This document shows positions 31,776 through 43,275 of a stretch of DNA of 64,000 nt, piece after piece. The DNA is taken from the NCBI GenBank assembly GCA_015345905.1, contig JADDTR010000001.1, positions 1,116,001 to 1,180,000 of the forward strand. Reading direction: 5' to 3'. Within the stretch, counting starts at the first letter, position 1, and each line of letters starts with the position of its first letter. The position numbers were made by a program, and so were the translations under genes. This DNA comes from Aotearoamyces nothofagi. Taxonomy: Eukaryota > Ascomycota > Leotiomycetes > Leotiales > Tympanidaceae. The notes under the pieces were generated by a model. That model had not been told where the DNA came from, ran no database searches, and saw only the letters and a list, made by a program, of their open reading frames with translations.

Positions 31776-33874
31776 CTATAGTTCTTCAATATATCCATCG
31801 ACTTCACTCCACTCCTTGCAATATCCAAACCAGTTTCGCCGAGCGCAAGAATGATAAGACGGTGGGCCTGTAGTGGTAGCTTTATTCGGCGCTGTAGTAG
31901 TCGGTGACGGATCAACACATATCAAACCAAACCATTCTTTGGATGTGCATTTAAGCTTCGTCGAGGTAGGATGAGCGCTTCCAGTCGGCACAGAAGGTGG
32001 GGGTGTTATAGAATGTGAAGTTGGCTCTGTGCTTGTTTTATCTTTACAGCCAAAGAAGCCAGGTGTTTTGCACGTGGTCGTGGAAGTGGCAGAGGCAGCT
32101 GTAGTCGTGGGATCATTGCAACCACCAAAGAACCCAGGAGACTTGCATGAACTAGTCGACGACGAAGTTTTCGTGGCGGTCGGTGCCGTTGACATGATGC
32201 TTGACGTAGTCGTTGCTGTCTCGTCTTTACACCCAAACCAACCTGGCGTTTTACAGGTCGATGTCGAGGAGGTAGTTGTAATTATGCCACTTGTTGTCGT
32301 CATTCCCGTCGTGGTACTTTCATCCAGGCAGCCCCACCAACCCGGTGTTTTGCAAGTCTCAGTTCGCGTTCTAGTTTTGGTTGAGGACGTAATCGAAGAG
32401 GTGGTTGTTTCAGAGCTATTACTTTCGTAAAACTTCCATAATGGACAATCTACGCACTCCGGGGTTGCCGCACATCCCGGAACCGTGTCATACTTCTTGA
32501 TGACATTGTCGATAACGCTTCTAATAGAATGCGAGCTAAGAGCCACTCTCCATCCTTTATCACCTACCACATCGTAAACACATTCTACTCCACTATGGCA
32601 TGCTGTTTCCATCGCATATCCCGCAAAAGAGCAAGCAGAAGTAACACCATTACAACTACCAAGATATATAGGATCTGCTGTATGGCCAAAATGATATGAT
32701 CCAGTAAATTCTCTGGACTGCGGCTCCGTAGTACCCGGCGGCATAGGAAGACCTAGGCGCTTGGCTGCGAGGTTCTCGGGGGGCGCTTCAAAAGTTATTG
32801 TAGGCAATCCATAGGTCATTCCGAGCAGGCTGCTCACAGCACCCCCTAGAGAATGCCCAACCACCCATACATTTGACTCAGGATAAAGAGCGGTAACATT
32901 GGAATATAATTCTCGAGCAGCCTGGTAATAGCGATTCTCTTTCCGGAGAGACTTTACCACGCATGTGTTATTGCACGAATATGTAGACGAGGCACAGTCA
33001 CAGACCTTTCGCCAAGTAAGCTGCCCTTGCTGGGCACAGCAACAGCTGAAAAATAGGTTGTCGTTTTCTTTGTCGTTTGATGTCGTTTCTTCACCATCAA
33101 AGACGGCAACACTCGTGCCCTTGAGGCTAATAATTATGGTCGAGTTCTTGTCATTTGCAAAAACGTGGCCGCGGAGGCCATCTCCTTCCCATCCAAAATC
33201 CGTGCTACTGTTAAAACCAATATGAATGTTCTCCCATCCGGTAGTAGTCGGCACTTGAACGTATGCTTGTGCTGACATTTCTGCCAGACTGAGTATTGTT
33301 GCCTTCTCAGAAACGTTGGGTCCCGGCACATCATCCAAAGTCCAGTCCGACGCTGAAGTTGTCCAGATCTCCCCATGCTCGCGTGCCCCAGCAATCATGG
33401 GATCTATGACGGATGGCCTTCGGTCTGCAAGACGTTGAATTTTGGTATACTGGCTTCGAATCATGAGTGGCGACAATTCCTCCTCATGACCGTCTGCCGA
33501 AAGGGTATAAAGTTGCGCGTCCGGGATTAATACATCTTTCCTTCGATGAAGTGATGGGTATAAATATGTGCCATGGTGAAAGAGATGCCGTAGGGTCTAT
33601 GCAGATATGATGCATTAGTGTATACTCCAACCTAATTTGTGTAAACGAGACCTACGAAGCGTTCGGCGTCCTCAGCTGAACCATCATCACCAGGATTCGG
33701 AAATGCCGGAGCTAGAACAGGTAAATGTTGGAAATTCTGTCCACCTTCGAGTGCCCCCGACTCCCTAGATCGTCCCGCAGTCGGTGTGGCCAAAGCCAGG
33801 AACGATAACAACAACCCGGCCGTGACTCTGCCAGCAGAGGTGCACCTTCGACCAGGGACAGGCTGAGAAACCAT
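31776..33874 (-). CDS. ATG15: Autophagic-body lipase ATG15 with Cys/Ser/Thr repeat tail
   Basis: Two exons (33874-33656 and 33596-31776; 59-nt intron) give 679 residues. A signal-anchor helix (GRVTAGLLLSFLALATPTA) delivers the protein through the multivesicular-body route to the vacuole, where ATG15 dissolves autophagic bodies. TLRHLFHHGTYLYPSLHRRKD is the fungal ATG15 signature. The class-3 lipase nucleophile lies in GHSLGGA (near residue 320), and paired Cys segments (CCCAQQGQ, CDCASSTYSC) precede it. From about residue 440 a Thr/Ser-rich tail carries six Cys-flanked aromatic modules such as CKTPGWWGC and CKTPGFFGC. Such tails occur in mould ATG15 but not in yeast. Confidence 0.93.
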
Positions 33875-34682
33875 CACAAATGAGAAGAACCGCAGCAGAA
33901 GTACGATGGTGTGCTATGGCAGTATAGAGATCCGTACTGTTGCGAACGAGCATCTGGGGATACAGATGAGTCTCGAATGACTGCAGTCATGTTGAACGCT
34001 TAGTGAGTTGAGGCCGAGCCAATCGTTGGGGCCAGAACCGAGCACGCGTCATTCGACCGGGATTCCTGGCGATAGAGCATGTGACCCTGAAAGATAGTCG
34101 CGTTATAATTGCACCGAGAAGGCCACGGAAACAGAAGAATTCCACTGGAGTATGGTTAATTTGAAGCTGTAGCGAATATCGCAGAAACTCTGTGGTTATT
34201 GCTGAGAATCGCCTTTACTGCCTCGCCACTGGTGACGCTTTGTACGATACCGAGGTCAATGTACAGTACTGTACGGAGTGCATTACGCACAGTATCGTAT
34301 CGCTATACGCATCAGGCTAATTAGCGATGCCGGTACCTTGAAAGCCCGCCCTATCTGACCCCGGTTTCCGGTCAATCGGCGTCTGCGTGTACCTGCTCAC
34401 TGAACAGGAGGCTCCCATGCTGAATAAAATCGCCTTTCAGCCTATACTCTGTGATCCAGCAAGAAACAGTTCCATACAGTCTTGTCGCACAATGTGTCGA
34501 TGCGAGAGTGATTCATAGTCTCCGAGCCACTCCAGTCCTTTCATGTCCACAACCGTGTGCCATTATCCCCAGCCCGGTCGAGTTTCAAGACAGTACGAGT
34601 TTATGCAGACTTCCGGCAAGAGTGGATAGGTATATATAATCTGCCCAATCCCCGAATGAATTAAAGCAGCAGAGCTGACATC
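33875..34682. promoter_or_regulatory. Divergent promoter ATG15 / VPS9-domain gene
   Basis: About 800 bp between opposing ATGs. Near 34261-34312 are GTACAGTACTGTACGG-type palindromes. No gene seen. Confidence 0.5.
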
Positions 34683-37069
34683 ATGTTGTCGTTCTTTCCA
34701 GAATTTTGGATGGCGTCCTCAACTGCGAGAAAAGCTGACTCTCAGCGGCCACGTCCTCTGCAAGTCTCGAAGTCCTTTTCTCGGATTGGGCCGGTGAGCC
34801 CAACGTCTGCGGTAGGAGGTCGCGCGAGTACAATACAAAATGGTGCTATATTATCACCAGCAAAAGGCGTCTCAGAGAGCGTTAAACCTCGTTCACGATC
34901 AGATATTTTCGAGAAGGGCTTTGATGAAGATGACGAGAAGCAAGATGGTTCAAACGAGGTCTCCGGAAAGTTACTATCGGAAGTTGATGAGCTTCCTTTG
35001 GAATTGATTAGCCTGACAGATAGGTAAGTGCACATAGAAGCCGGAATCAATGTGAAGATGTCTTGCTCACCCATCGCCAGCTTCACTGATTCTCTGTCCG
35101 CAAAAGTCCACTCTTCTCCTCCAAATATCAACAACCTATCTACCTTATTTCAGGATTTCTATGTTCTTGCAGCAGGTCATATAAACACCCATATCTCAAC
35201 TCTCAGTTCAAGGCAGCACCGTGAGAAGTCGCCCACTCCATCGATTGCATCTCGCTCTTCGACAGCTAGTAAGATAAGGGCAAGGGCTGCGTCTTTAACT
35301 AGCAAAGAGCACCCAAAGAATGCTTCTGAGCGAAGAGACGCGGAACAGCAGATGCTCACTGTGGAAGAGATTGCTGATCGGAAGCGTGCACGAAAGGCGC
35401 TCGAGCATAAGCGCCTGGCTTTAGAAGAAGCTGTTGAGAGGAGAGTCTGTGAGGGAATCTATAGTCGGATATGGCGACATAGAAGTACACAAGATGAAGC
35501 ACAAGATGAGAAGCTTCGATCGAAGACTGCAGCTTTGGCTTTGGTAGGAATCGGTCTTACAGACCTGAGCATCGATCTAGGTAATGAGCTACATGAGGAC
35601 CCAGAAACTACACAAGAGAGGGAAAGCGAGGTTCGCGAATGGCTTAATGGTGCAAGGAAAGAGTTATTGTTGATGAATGATGAAAAATATCCCCTAGGCA
35701 AGTTACAACATCTCAAGGCTGCTCATAAAGGCATCGTCGACACATTATCACATTTTCACCCCTCCTCGTCAGCAGATGAAATAATGCCAATGTTGATTTA
35801 CACATTGATAACATCTCCTCCCGAAGGCATCAATGTCATAAGTAATCTTTACTTTATACAGAGATTTCGATCAGAGAGCAAGATAGACGGAGAAGCGGCA
35901 TACTGCCTGACAAACCTCGAGGCCGCCATTACCTTCCTTGAGACCGTTGATCTGGCAAGCCTAAGAGCCGACGAAGTATTATCGGGCCCTCCAAAATCCA
36001 GTAGTCGTCCTTCTACGCCCAGAATTGAGCAAATCGGACACACCATTTCACCAGGACTTTCGGTTCCAACGTTAAGCCCAGCTGCAGTGAGCCCAGTGAG
36101 CTCACAGCCCACAACACCCCTCAAGATCGAGTCATCTCCATCTCTTCGACCACCGCTACAATTGCGTAACCGTCGATTGAGCGAACTATTTCAACCGCCT
36201 GCTCAGGCCCTTGGCGCAGCCGGGGATGCGGTTCTCAATACTGCTGATCAAGGATTCAAGACCATTGGTGATAGCTTAGGTAACAGCTACAAGTTTTTAG
36301 TTGGAAAGCTTAAAGAGCGGCAGGAAACCACGTCTGATGGACAGAGCTCTGATATCGTGGTCCCAAAGACCCTGGACGATGCTCGAAAGCTTGTAGGTAC
36401 TCCACCACTCGAGGATGATGGATCCATCAGTGGTGCAAGTTCTCTGCACACTCCGGAAGCCCCTGAAAATCAAAATAACGATGCTACGGCTAAGGCGGAC
36501 GACAGAGTCCTCAACATTATTGGTGGGAAAAGACCACAAAGAGATCATAGCGCAGACAGCGTACGAAGCAGTGGAAGCAGCAAAAAGGTTGCATTCGCAG
36601 AAGACGGCAAGGAGAAAGAGAAGGGCACATCACCACTAGGTACAAATCTCGTCTCTGGAAACCCTGTGATTGTAGAGTCTATGCGGAATTTGGGAAACAC
36701 ATTCAATTCCATGAGCCGAATCGCCGGCGGCATGGGCATGATGCGTGGCTTCACTCGCTCTGCTACGCCTGCAGCTACACCTCCTGCTACCTCTTCGTCT
36801 AATAACAAGATACCCGATGGAGGTGTAGCCGACTTGACCACTGTAAGTACACGCGAATTTATTTCATATTTTCCGAGGCTGACATTCTCTAGGCTTTCCC
36901 TGACTTGGCTGCTTCATTACCTCCAAAGGAACCAGTGAAAGTCGCGCCACCAATAAAGCGGTTCATGGAGGTGCAGAATCCTGGCGAGTTAAGGATCAAC
37001 GAAGTGCTTGAACTACTGCGCGACTACCGCAGGCTTGCCAGCGCATTGAAGGACTTGGGAGCAGTTTGA
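34683..37069 (+). CDS. VPS9-domain protein, probable Rab5-family GEF
   Basis: Three exons (34683-35023, 35081-36842, 36893-37069; introns 57 and 50 nt) give 759 residues. After a Ser-rich, basic N-terminus and a charged helical stretch (ADRKRARKALEHKRLALEE) comes a VPS9 fold with DEIMPMLIYTLITSPPEG and YCLTNLEAAITFLE, the helices that contact Rab5/Vps21. The C-terminal half is low-complexity (Ser/Pro/Thr), and a conserved end segment includes INEVLELLRDYRRL. By family it activates Rab5-like GTPases on endosomes. An alternative start, MASSTARK, lies nine codons downstream. Which yeast GEF (Muk1 or Vps9) is the orthologue is unclear; no CUE domain is visible. Confidence 0.82.
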
Positions 37070-38950
37070 ACATGTTCCCATGGGCGGAAATCTGGACCTC
37101 GTTATAGCATGCATATAGGCGTCTCACGGCTTGGGAAGTGGAATTAGGCATCTGTAGCATATATAAGATATGGCTGTTATGTTTGAAGTGAGGGAGTGAG
37201 GGAGTAATGGAGGGAATTAGTGCAGATGGTCTGATGCGTTGCTACCGCCTCTGCCTGCTGCATATAAGTCCAGCCAAGGTAGAAGGCGGTCGCCACTCGT
37301 CAAAAAAGGAGGCACCCTTCAATACTCTTTTACAACATCTATATCTCAACGAAGATAGAGACTTGGAGAGTTAGTTAAGATAATTTAGACACGGCATAAA
37401 AATGCATCCGATCTTTGTACTGCTCAAATCTCATCAAATTTGAGATGGTTCTTGTAATGCTGCAACATGATTGAAAACGATGTGTTTCTGGGACGTTCCT
37501 GAATATTTTTCTTCAAAATGTCACGGTACTTGTTGATGGCGCATCCACACATACTGTGCAGACAAGACGGGCTTTGATACCAGGCAAGCTATCCTACCGC
37601 GTGTAGATTCCAGCAGGGACACGGCACAGCTTGCTAAGGTAAGCAGGAAAGCAAGGTAAGGATGTAACAGGAAGCAAGAGAACATTCCGCTGCCTCGCTC
37701 GAGTCCGGCAACGCGACGTCTGATGGATGCAGTGCGGGTACAGCACGGTACCTAGACTCCCTCGGGCACTGGGAGTCTGAAGCAAGTAGTCACTGGGTAG
37801 CGCGGTATAAGAGTAAGATAGCTCTGTCTTAGAGGTGATGAAAGGTAAGGTAAGGTAGGCTTTAAAAGTAGAGTAGAGTAGGGTAGAGTAGAGTAGCAAG
37901 CATACTAAGGTAAAGCTACTACGCTATATATAGACATCGATCGCGCTGCCTCGCGAGAATAGGTAGGTACAGTAGGTTATGATCGCAGTAGTAGCCGTAG
38001 GCGGGTAGTTTTTTCCAGGTTTTCTATTTCCGGTGCGCTTGCCGAGCCAGCGCGCTCGCTAGGGCTGAGGTGCAGTGCGTATGTATGTATCGCGGCGGAT
38101 GTTTGATCTGGCTGGTAGTCTTGTTTATATCTGCGTACGCTGGCTTTGAGGGACGTGGTAGACAGGTAACGAAGGATGGGTGTGGGAAGCTGGTGGGGAT
38201 AATGGAAGTGTACGGCGCAGTACGGATGATGCGATGTGCGGGCGGTAGTTAGAAGCAGCGGCAGCCGGCGAGGAAAGGCTTGCGAGGAGGTTTTGAGGGC
38301 CGGGGAGGAGAGAGAAGTGGATTAAGGGATTCGAATCACCCCCCGATCTGAAGGGATGCTCTGGATGAAGCACGTCTGAGACACTTGCAAGCACAGCGCA
38401 TAGATCTGGAGTAGACGCAGCCAGCAGTCCCTCTCGGCTCTCAAGAATTGGGTACTGTGTCGCGACACGTTTCGAAAGCCTCACGGTCGGCGCAGCATGT
38501 CTAAAGCGTAGCAGACTAAACTGCTCAGCAAAGGCCGTGCTACAGATCCACTGTTGCGTTCCTGTGCAAGACGCTTCCTTCCCGCACGGGAAGGGCAGAG
38601 CTGGATCTGCCCTGTTGGTGTGTCGTCGGTCTCTCTGCTGTATACGTAGTAGACATACGTACTACGGGAATAGAGTATAATTAATTGACAGCCAGCTGGA
38701 CGCTCGATCGGAAATGCCGTTGCGGCTGCTGCTGCTCCCTCAAACCAACGGCTGGGCCATGGGTTTGTTTATTAGACTGGCTCTCTCTTGCTTCGGCTCC
38801 CCCCCTCGGCGTCTGGTCTGCTGGGACGGAACAGTCCAGCAAGGGAGGCAGGTGCTTATTGAACAGCATCCTCAGCTGATATATATACATGCACATCACA
38901 GTCAGACCACCGATCCGGACCCCTAAAACACAGACCGCAATACAGCGCAA

Positions 38951-39018
38951 ACAGTAATACAGTAAATACAGTAAATACAGTACGTGCAGTAATACAGTAT
39001 ATACAGTAAATGCAGGAC
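38951..39018. repeat. 9-bp ATACAGTAA minisatellite
   Basis: About seven imperfect tandem copies, interrupted once by GTGCAG. Confidence 0.8.
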
Positions 39019-39039
39019 ATGCAGTACCTCGCCACGCGT

Positions 39040-39079
39040 GTATCGTATCGTATTGTATCGTATCGTATCGTATCGTATC
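39040..39079. repeat. GTATC pentamer array
   Basis: Eight tandem GTATC units, one with C-to-T change. Confidence 0.9.
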
Positions 39080-39710
39080 AGCCCAGCCCAGCCTCGGCTA
39101 TCAAAACGCCGTCCCGTCTCCCCTCCCAAGATCGCTGCAGCGGCCACCGGCTTGCCCGATTCGGTAATTCCCCGTGCTATCACAGGCGTCAGAACAAAAG
39201 ATGGGTCGGGCCGGCTCGGCTGAGGCTGCCGAGGGACAAGAGGATCGTATGAGGGCCGGACACTCGGCGACACCGCTGCGCGCGAACTGTTCGCAGCCCT
39301 GGCAACGTGCAAAGACTGTAATACTGTAAGTCTGTAACATAGATTAGGTAGCGTCGGTGTCTGCTGTAGTGTCTCGTCTGTAAGCTGTCTTGGATGTATA
39401 CAGTGTACGCCTTGGCTGTGACTGATGACTGATGACTGATGACCTGAGCACGCTGAGCACGCTGAGCACGCTGAGCACCAGCCTGCGGGTTCGGATGGGA
39501 CAGTCAGGAAGGATACAGTCAGTATTACATTACAGCACTGTTACAGCGCGTGCCTGAGGTGCCTCAGGTATCCGGCCAGCCCGACCGCCTGCCCGCCAAG
39601 GAAAACGGGGATCAAGGAAGCTGCGGCACTCTGGCTCTCGACACTCCGACACTCTGGCACCTCGGGCACGCGCCGCCATCCATCCAGGCCCAGGCCAGGC
39701 CGCAAAATGC

Positions 39711-39786
39711 CCATTTTCTGATCCTCATTTTCTGATCTTCATTTTCTGATCCATTTTCTGATCCTCATTTTCTGATCCTCATTTTC
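39711..39786. repeat. 15-bp TCATTTTCTGATCCT minisatellite
   Basis: Five units of 12-15 bp (CATTTTCTGATC core); one lacks the CTT/CCT spacer. Confidence 0.9.
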
Positions 39787-40335
39787 ATCTTCATGCGCAT
39801 GCATTCAGTGACGCATCGGATCGCTATCCAAGCAGCTACCCACATTAAACCCCACATAAAATCCATTTTGTCCCATCCATCCCATATGCCGTGCATTTCA
39901 TTCACCTACACAACACAGACAAGAAGAGGAAACCTCCTCTCCCCCTTCGGTCCTCTCCCTCCTCTCTGCCTCGCGCTCCCAGCTGCAAGCAATCCGTCGC
40001 ATCGTCTCGCATCCGTGCCTCTAGCCACAAGGAGCCACAGGAAGCCACAAGAAGAAGCAGGAATTTGCCCCAAGCGGCGCCCCTGTCGCTGCGTTCGGCC
40101 GCCCGCGGGAACAGCACAAGGCTGAGGTGGGAGGAAAAGGGCTTAGGCCCATGATTTGCCGCATCCTGGCCTAGCGTGGCCGGCGGGCCTTAGCGTCGGG
40201 GTTTCGAGCGTGCGACTTTCCGCTTTCCGCGGCGCGGTCGGTCGCTCGGGACGTCCATCAGCTGCTGCTGCTGCCGCTGCTGCTGCTGCGCTGCGGTGCC
40301 TGGTCCCGTCCGGCGCTGCCTGCATTAAACATTAT

Positions 40336-40379
40336 CCATTAGCCATTAGCCATTCGCCATTCGCCATTAGCCATTAGCC
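40336..40379. repeat. 7-bp CCATTAG/CCATTCG array
   Basis: Six units in the symmetric order AAGGAA for the variable base (two TAG, two TCG, two TAG). Confidence 0.85.
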
Positions 40380-40912
40380 GTCAACCTCGGAGCCGAGATC
40401 CGCTGAAGGCCGGCGCAGGCGATTATGGTTCACCGCCCGCCGGCCGCAGCGGGAGCCCAGGGCAGAGGGTCTGGAGAAGGCACGGAAGAGCAGAGGGAAA
40501 AGAAGAGAGAAGAAAAAAAAAACTGGGTCGATGCGTCACATCACGGTTGCAGCAGAGGATGAAGATTTCAGCCATGTTTGAAGTGGTATTTGATTATTTG
40601 ATTTGTGCTGTGCTGTGCTGTGCTAAATGACTGCGCTCGACCTGGCTATCCCCAGGGAGCATGAGACTGATGACCGATGGGAGATCGCGTCCGCTTTCCA
40701 TTCCTACTCCCCCTCCCGATGTTCAATATATATAATGGATGGCTTCTTTGCAGCCCAATCTAGCTGGCCCATGCCAGGTATCCCATCCCCTCACGTGAAA
40801 TCGTTAAAAACCAAAAAAAAAAAATGCATCGCTGCCCAAGCGCCCCGCTATGCAAAGACTCGCTCAATTGCTACATCGTGATATGACTCGTTGCTTGTTG
40901 CCCGTTGCCCGC

Positions 40913-41725
40913 CTAGTATACGCTGATTGCCGATACTAGCGATGAAGATGTCGATCGTTGAGGGAGGTAGTAGCCCTCGTCGAAGAAGGCGGCCTGTTGC
41001 GGGGTCGAGAGCTTGGCTTGTGAGCCGGAGGTGTACAGCGATGTTGTAACAATTTGTTGTCTTTGCTTTTCCGAGAAGCTCGGGAGGGTATCTGATGGTG
41101 GAGACGGTGGCATGGACTCGTCTTCTGACGAGTCCTCGTCCAAGTCGTGCGAGAGCTCAGGTGGTGAATGTGATGGTGTGCGCGAGAGAGAGAGCATTGC
41201 ATAGTCCTCCTCGCCATCATCCTCGTATTCCTCCTCCTCATCTTCCAGCTCAAGTTCTGTTGTGGTGATGGCGGTGCGGGGTTGCACCCTGCTCAATGAG
41301 ATGGATCCTGCTGATTCCATGATGGCGTCCTCATCCTCGTCCTCGTCGTATTCACTATCTGAATCTGATGAGTCAGAGTCGACGTCCTCAGCTTGCCAAT
41401 CCTCCTCGGGCTCCTCGACGATTTCGTCGGCCCATTGGATCCGCTTTGATGACTTGTCGCTCTTTGTTGCGCCCTTGACGGATTGGTTGAACCAGCTCTC
41501 TTGCTCGTGCTCGGCCTCAGCAAGCTCTAGCATTAACGAGTCGAGCAGGTTGGCGTGGCCTACAAGCAGGCGGAGGTTGTGATCTGCTCGGGCAGCCTCG
41601 GACGAGAGCTTGCCGCGAGCAGTGTGAGCGAGGTAGTAGGTCTGTGTGATCGACATGGCCTTTCGCTTCAATGGAGAGATTGTTGATGATGAGGAAGGAA
41701 GCGGTGTTCGAGTGATGGCCGACAT
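40913..41725 (-). CDS. Conserved-looking acidic protein of unknown function
   Basis: A single-exon frame of 270 residues from MSAITRTPLPSSSST. The first part is basic and ordered (SPLKRKAMSITQTYYLAHTARGK, then RADHNLRLLVGHANLLDSLM as an amphipathic helix, ending near residue 90). The second half is strongly acidic (EDVDSDSSDSDSEYDEDEDED) with scattered TPSHSP and SPPELS motifs, likely phosphosites, and a final hydrophobic FFDEGYYLPQR block. No membrane segment or enzyme motif is seen. Composition suggests a nuclear or chromatin-associated adaptor, but the function is not known to me. It stands alone between two gene-free tracts of 3.8 and 6 kb. Confidence 0.75.
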   Translation of the reverse strand: MSAITRTPLPSSSSTISPLKRKAMSITQTYYLAHTARGKLSSEAARADHNLRLLVGHANLLDSLMLELAEAEHEQESWFNQSVKGATKSDKSSKRIQWADEIVEEPEEDWQAEDVDSDSSDSDSEYDEDEDEDAIMESAGSISLSRVQPRTAITTTELELEDEEEEYEDDGEEDYAMLSLSRTPSHSPPELSHDLDEDSSEDESMPPSPPSDTLPSFSEKQRQQIVTTSLYTSGSQAKLSTPQQAAFFDEGYYLPQRSTSSSLVSAISVY

Positions 41726-42193
41726 TTTGTATGTTGCAATGCAGGTGGTGGATGAGTCAATAGGCAGCACCTGTTTTCCTAGGCGAGCAGCGACCTCTTT
41801 TTTTTTTCAGGGTCTACTGTCGGTTAAGGGACCTTGCGGCTTTGGACAGAACCGGGGTATTTCGACGATGAGCTTCTTCAAGATGGTTGTTTGGAGAGGA
41901 TGCTGAATGATTGCAGTGCGGACGAGAGTGGCAGTGGCAGTGGCAGTTGAGGTTTGTAGCTGTGTGGTCGTAGGAGTTGGTGAAGTGGAGAGTGGAAGTG
42001 AATCTGACGTGGAAGCGTGGGAGGTTCTTGTATGTATCCGAATCCAGCTGATCTCAGCGTAACGCACCAGCATCTGTGTAAGCCCGAAGTCCGGGTACGC
42101 ACTTTACGACAGCTTAAATCCACCCCTGCCGGGCCTGGCACGCCTGGCTGGGGGGGTGTGGCAGGGGGGTGCAGAGACGTCCCGCACACCCGC

Positions 42194-42218
<25 letters not shown>
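42194..42218. repeat. (GCT)8 microsatellite
   Basis: Eight uninterrupted GCT triplets. Confidence 0.9.
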
Positions 42219-42224
<6 letters not shown>

Positions 42225-43224
42225 CGCTCGCTGTCTTGATTCCAAATCGGCCGAGGTGCCGGCTGCACGCTACGTCCGCTATCCTGCGCCGCGCTACGTG
42301 CGCTACGTACGCTACGTACGCTACAGGCTCCCTCCCTCACTGCTTTATCTCTACACCTTTCCACTGCCTGCCTGCTACCTCAGTGACTGTGTCATGGCTG
42401 CCCAGGCTGCTTCGTACGCCTGCGATGATCCGCTGACGAATCTCCAGCGCGTCTCCCTCCCACTCCCTCCCTCTCCCTCTCCCTCTGCCACTCCCGCTCT
42501 CCCCTTCTGTGCCGGCCTGGCGGAGTTACGGCGAGTCGCGCGCGCCGCGGACACTCCCAGGAGCCCTGCGCCGGCGCCCTGCTCCCTCGGACTTTACTGT
42601 ACCCCCATACGCAGCGCCGCGCTTTCATAACTCCGCGCTGCGGCGCACAACGAGCTCCCTGCGCTGCGGTTCTGGCTCATCTTTCCCGGCGTCAGTACGG
42701 AGATTGTGCGATCCGACCTGTGCACACTGAATGCAACGCGCTACGGCCGAACGAGACACGGGACAACGCAAACTCCGGCTCCCTCTCGCTCGCTCGCTCC
42801 TCGTTCCCTCGCTCGCTCGCTCCTCGCAACCCTCGCGGCGGCCCGCTGACAAACACTGAAAGCAGCAGTCGTTCTTGCGGAATGAATCATCGCTTTCCCG
42901 CTCCAGAGGACCCTGACAGCCTGACAGCCTGACAAAGCACACAGCACGTCTTGTCGCTTCTCCCGCCCATGATTAAGCACATCCGTCGCAGCAGCTACGG
43001 TGAATCGCTGGCATTTGTCAGTCTGGCCGTCACGCTCTCGACAGGCCTTGTTGTGCATCTCTCTATAGATCCATCAGACGGCGTCGGAACATGGTGCTGC
43101 CTGCGGTGCGTTTAAGCTACAGCTAAAGCTACAGCTACAGCTCCAGCTCCAGCTAATTTCCGCCAAACATTCCTTGCATGATTGCTTATTGCCCACGGCT
43201 CCAGATGACATTCTCGGTGCCCAT

Positions 43225-43275
43225 GCTGCGACAGTACCGTACTGTACGTACCGTACTGTACAGTACGGTACTGCC
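43225..43275. repeat. GTAC-rich perfect palindrome
   Basis: Within 43235-43275 the sequence TACCGTACTGT is followed by its own reverse complement, giving a 22-bp perfect dyad, and an overlapping direct copy (GTACCGTACTGTAC) lies just before. It could extrude as a cruciform or form an RNA hairpin. Confidence 0.75.

Larger units (their letters stand above)
37070..40912. other. 3.8-kb gene-free repeat-rich tract
   Basis: Holds GTAAGG-type repeats (37850-37910), several minisatellites listed separately, and GC-rich low-complexity DNA. No frame over 130 codons has protein-like composition. The tract includes the 3' flank of the unknown acidic gene at its right end. Confidence 0.6.

Noticed and set aside
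38320-38470. tRNA-like T-loop sequence (GATTCGAATCCC on the minus strand)
   Set aside because: No acceptor-stem pair or D-arm at proper distance was found; the box is isolated in repeat-rich DNA.
42169-42630. Cys-rich frame with a run of Cys
   Set aside because: The Cys run is the frame of a (GCT)n microsatellite, not a secreted cysteine-rich protein.
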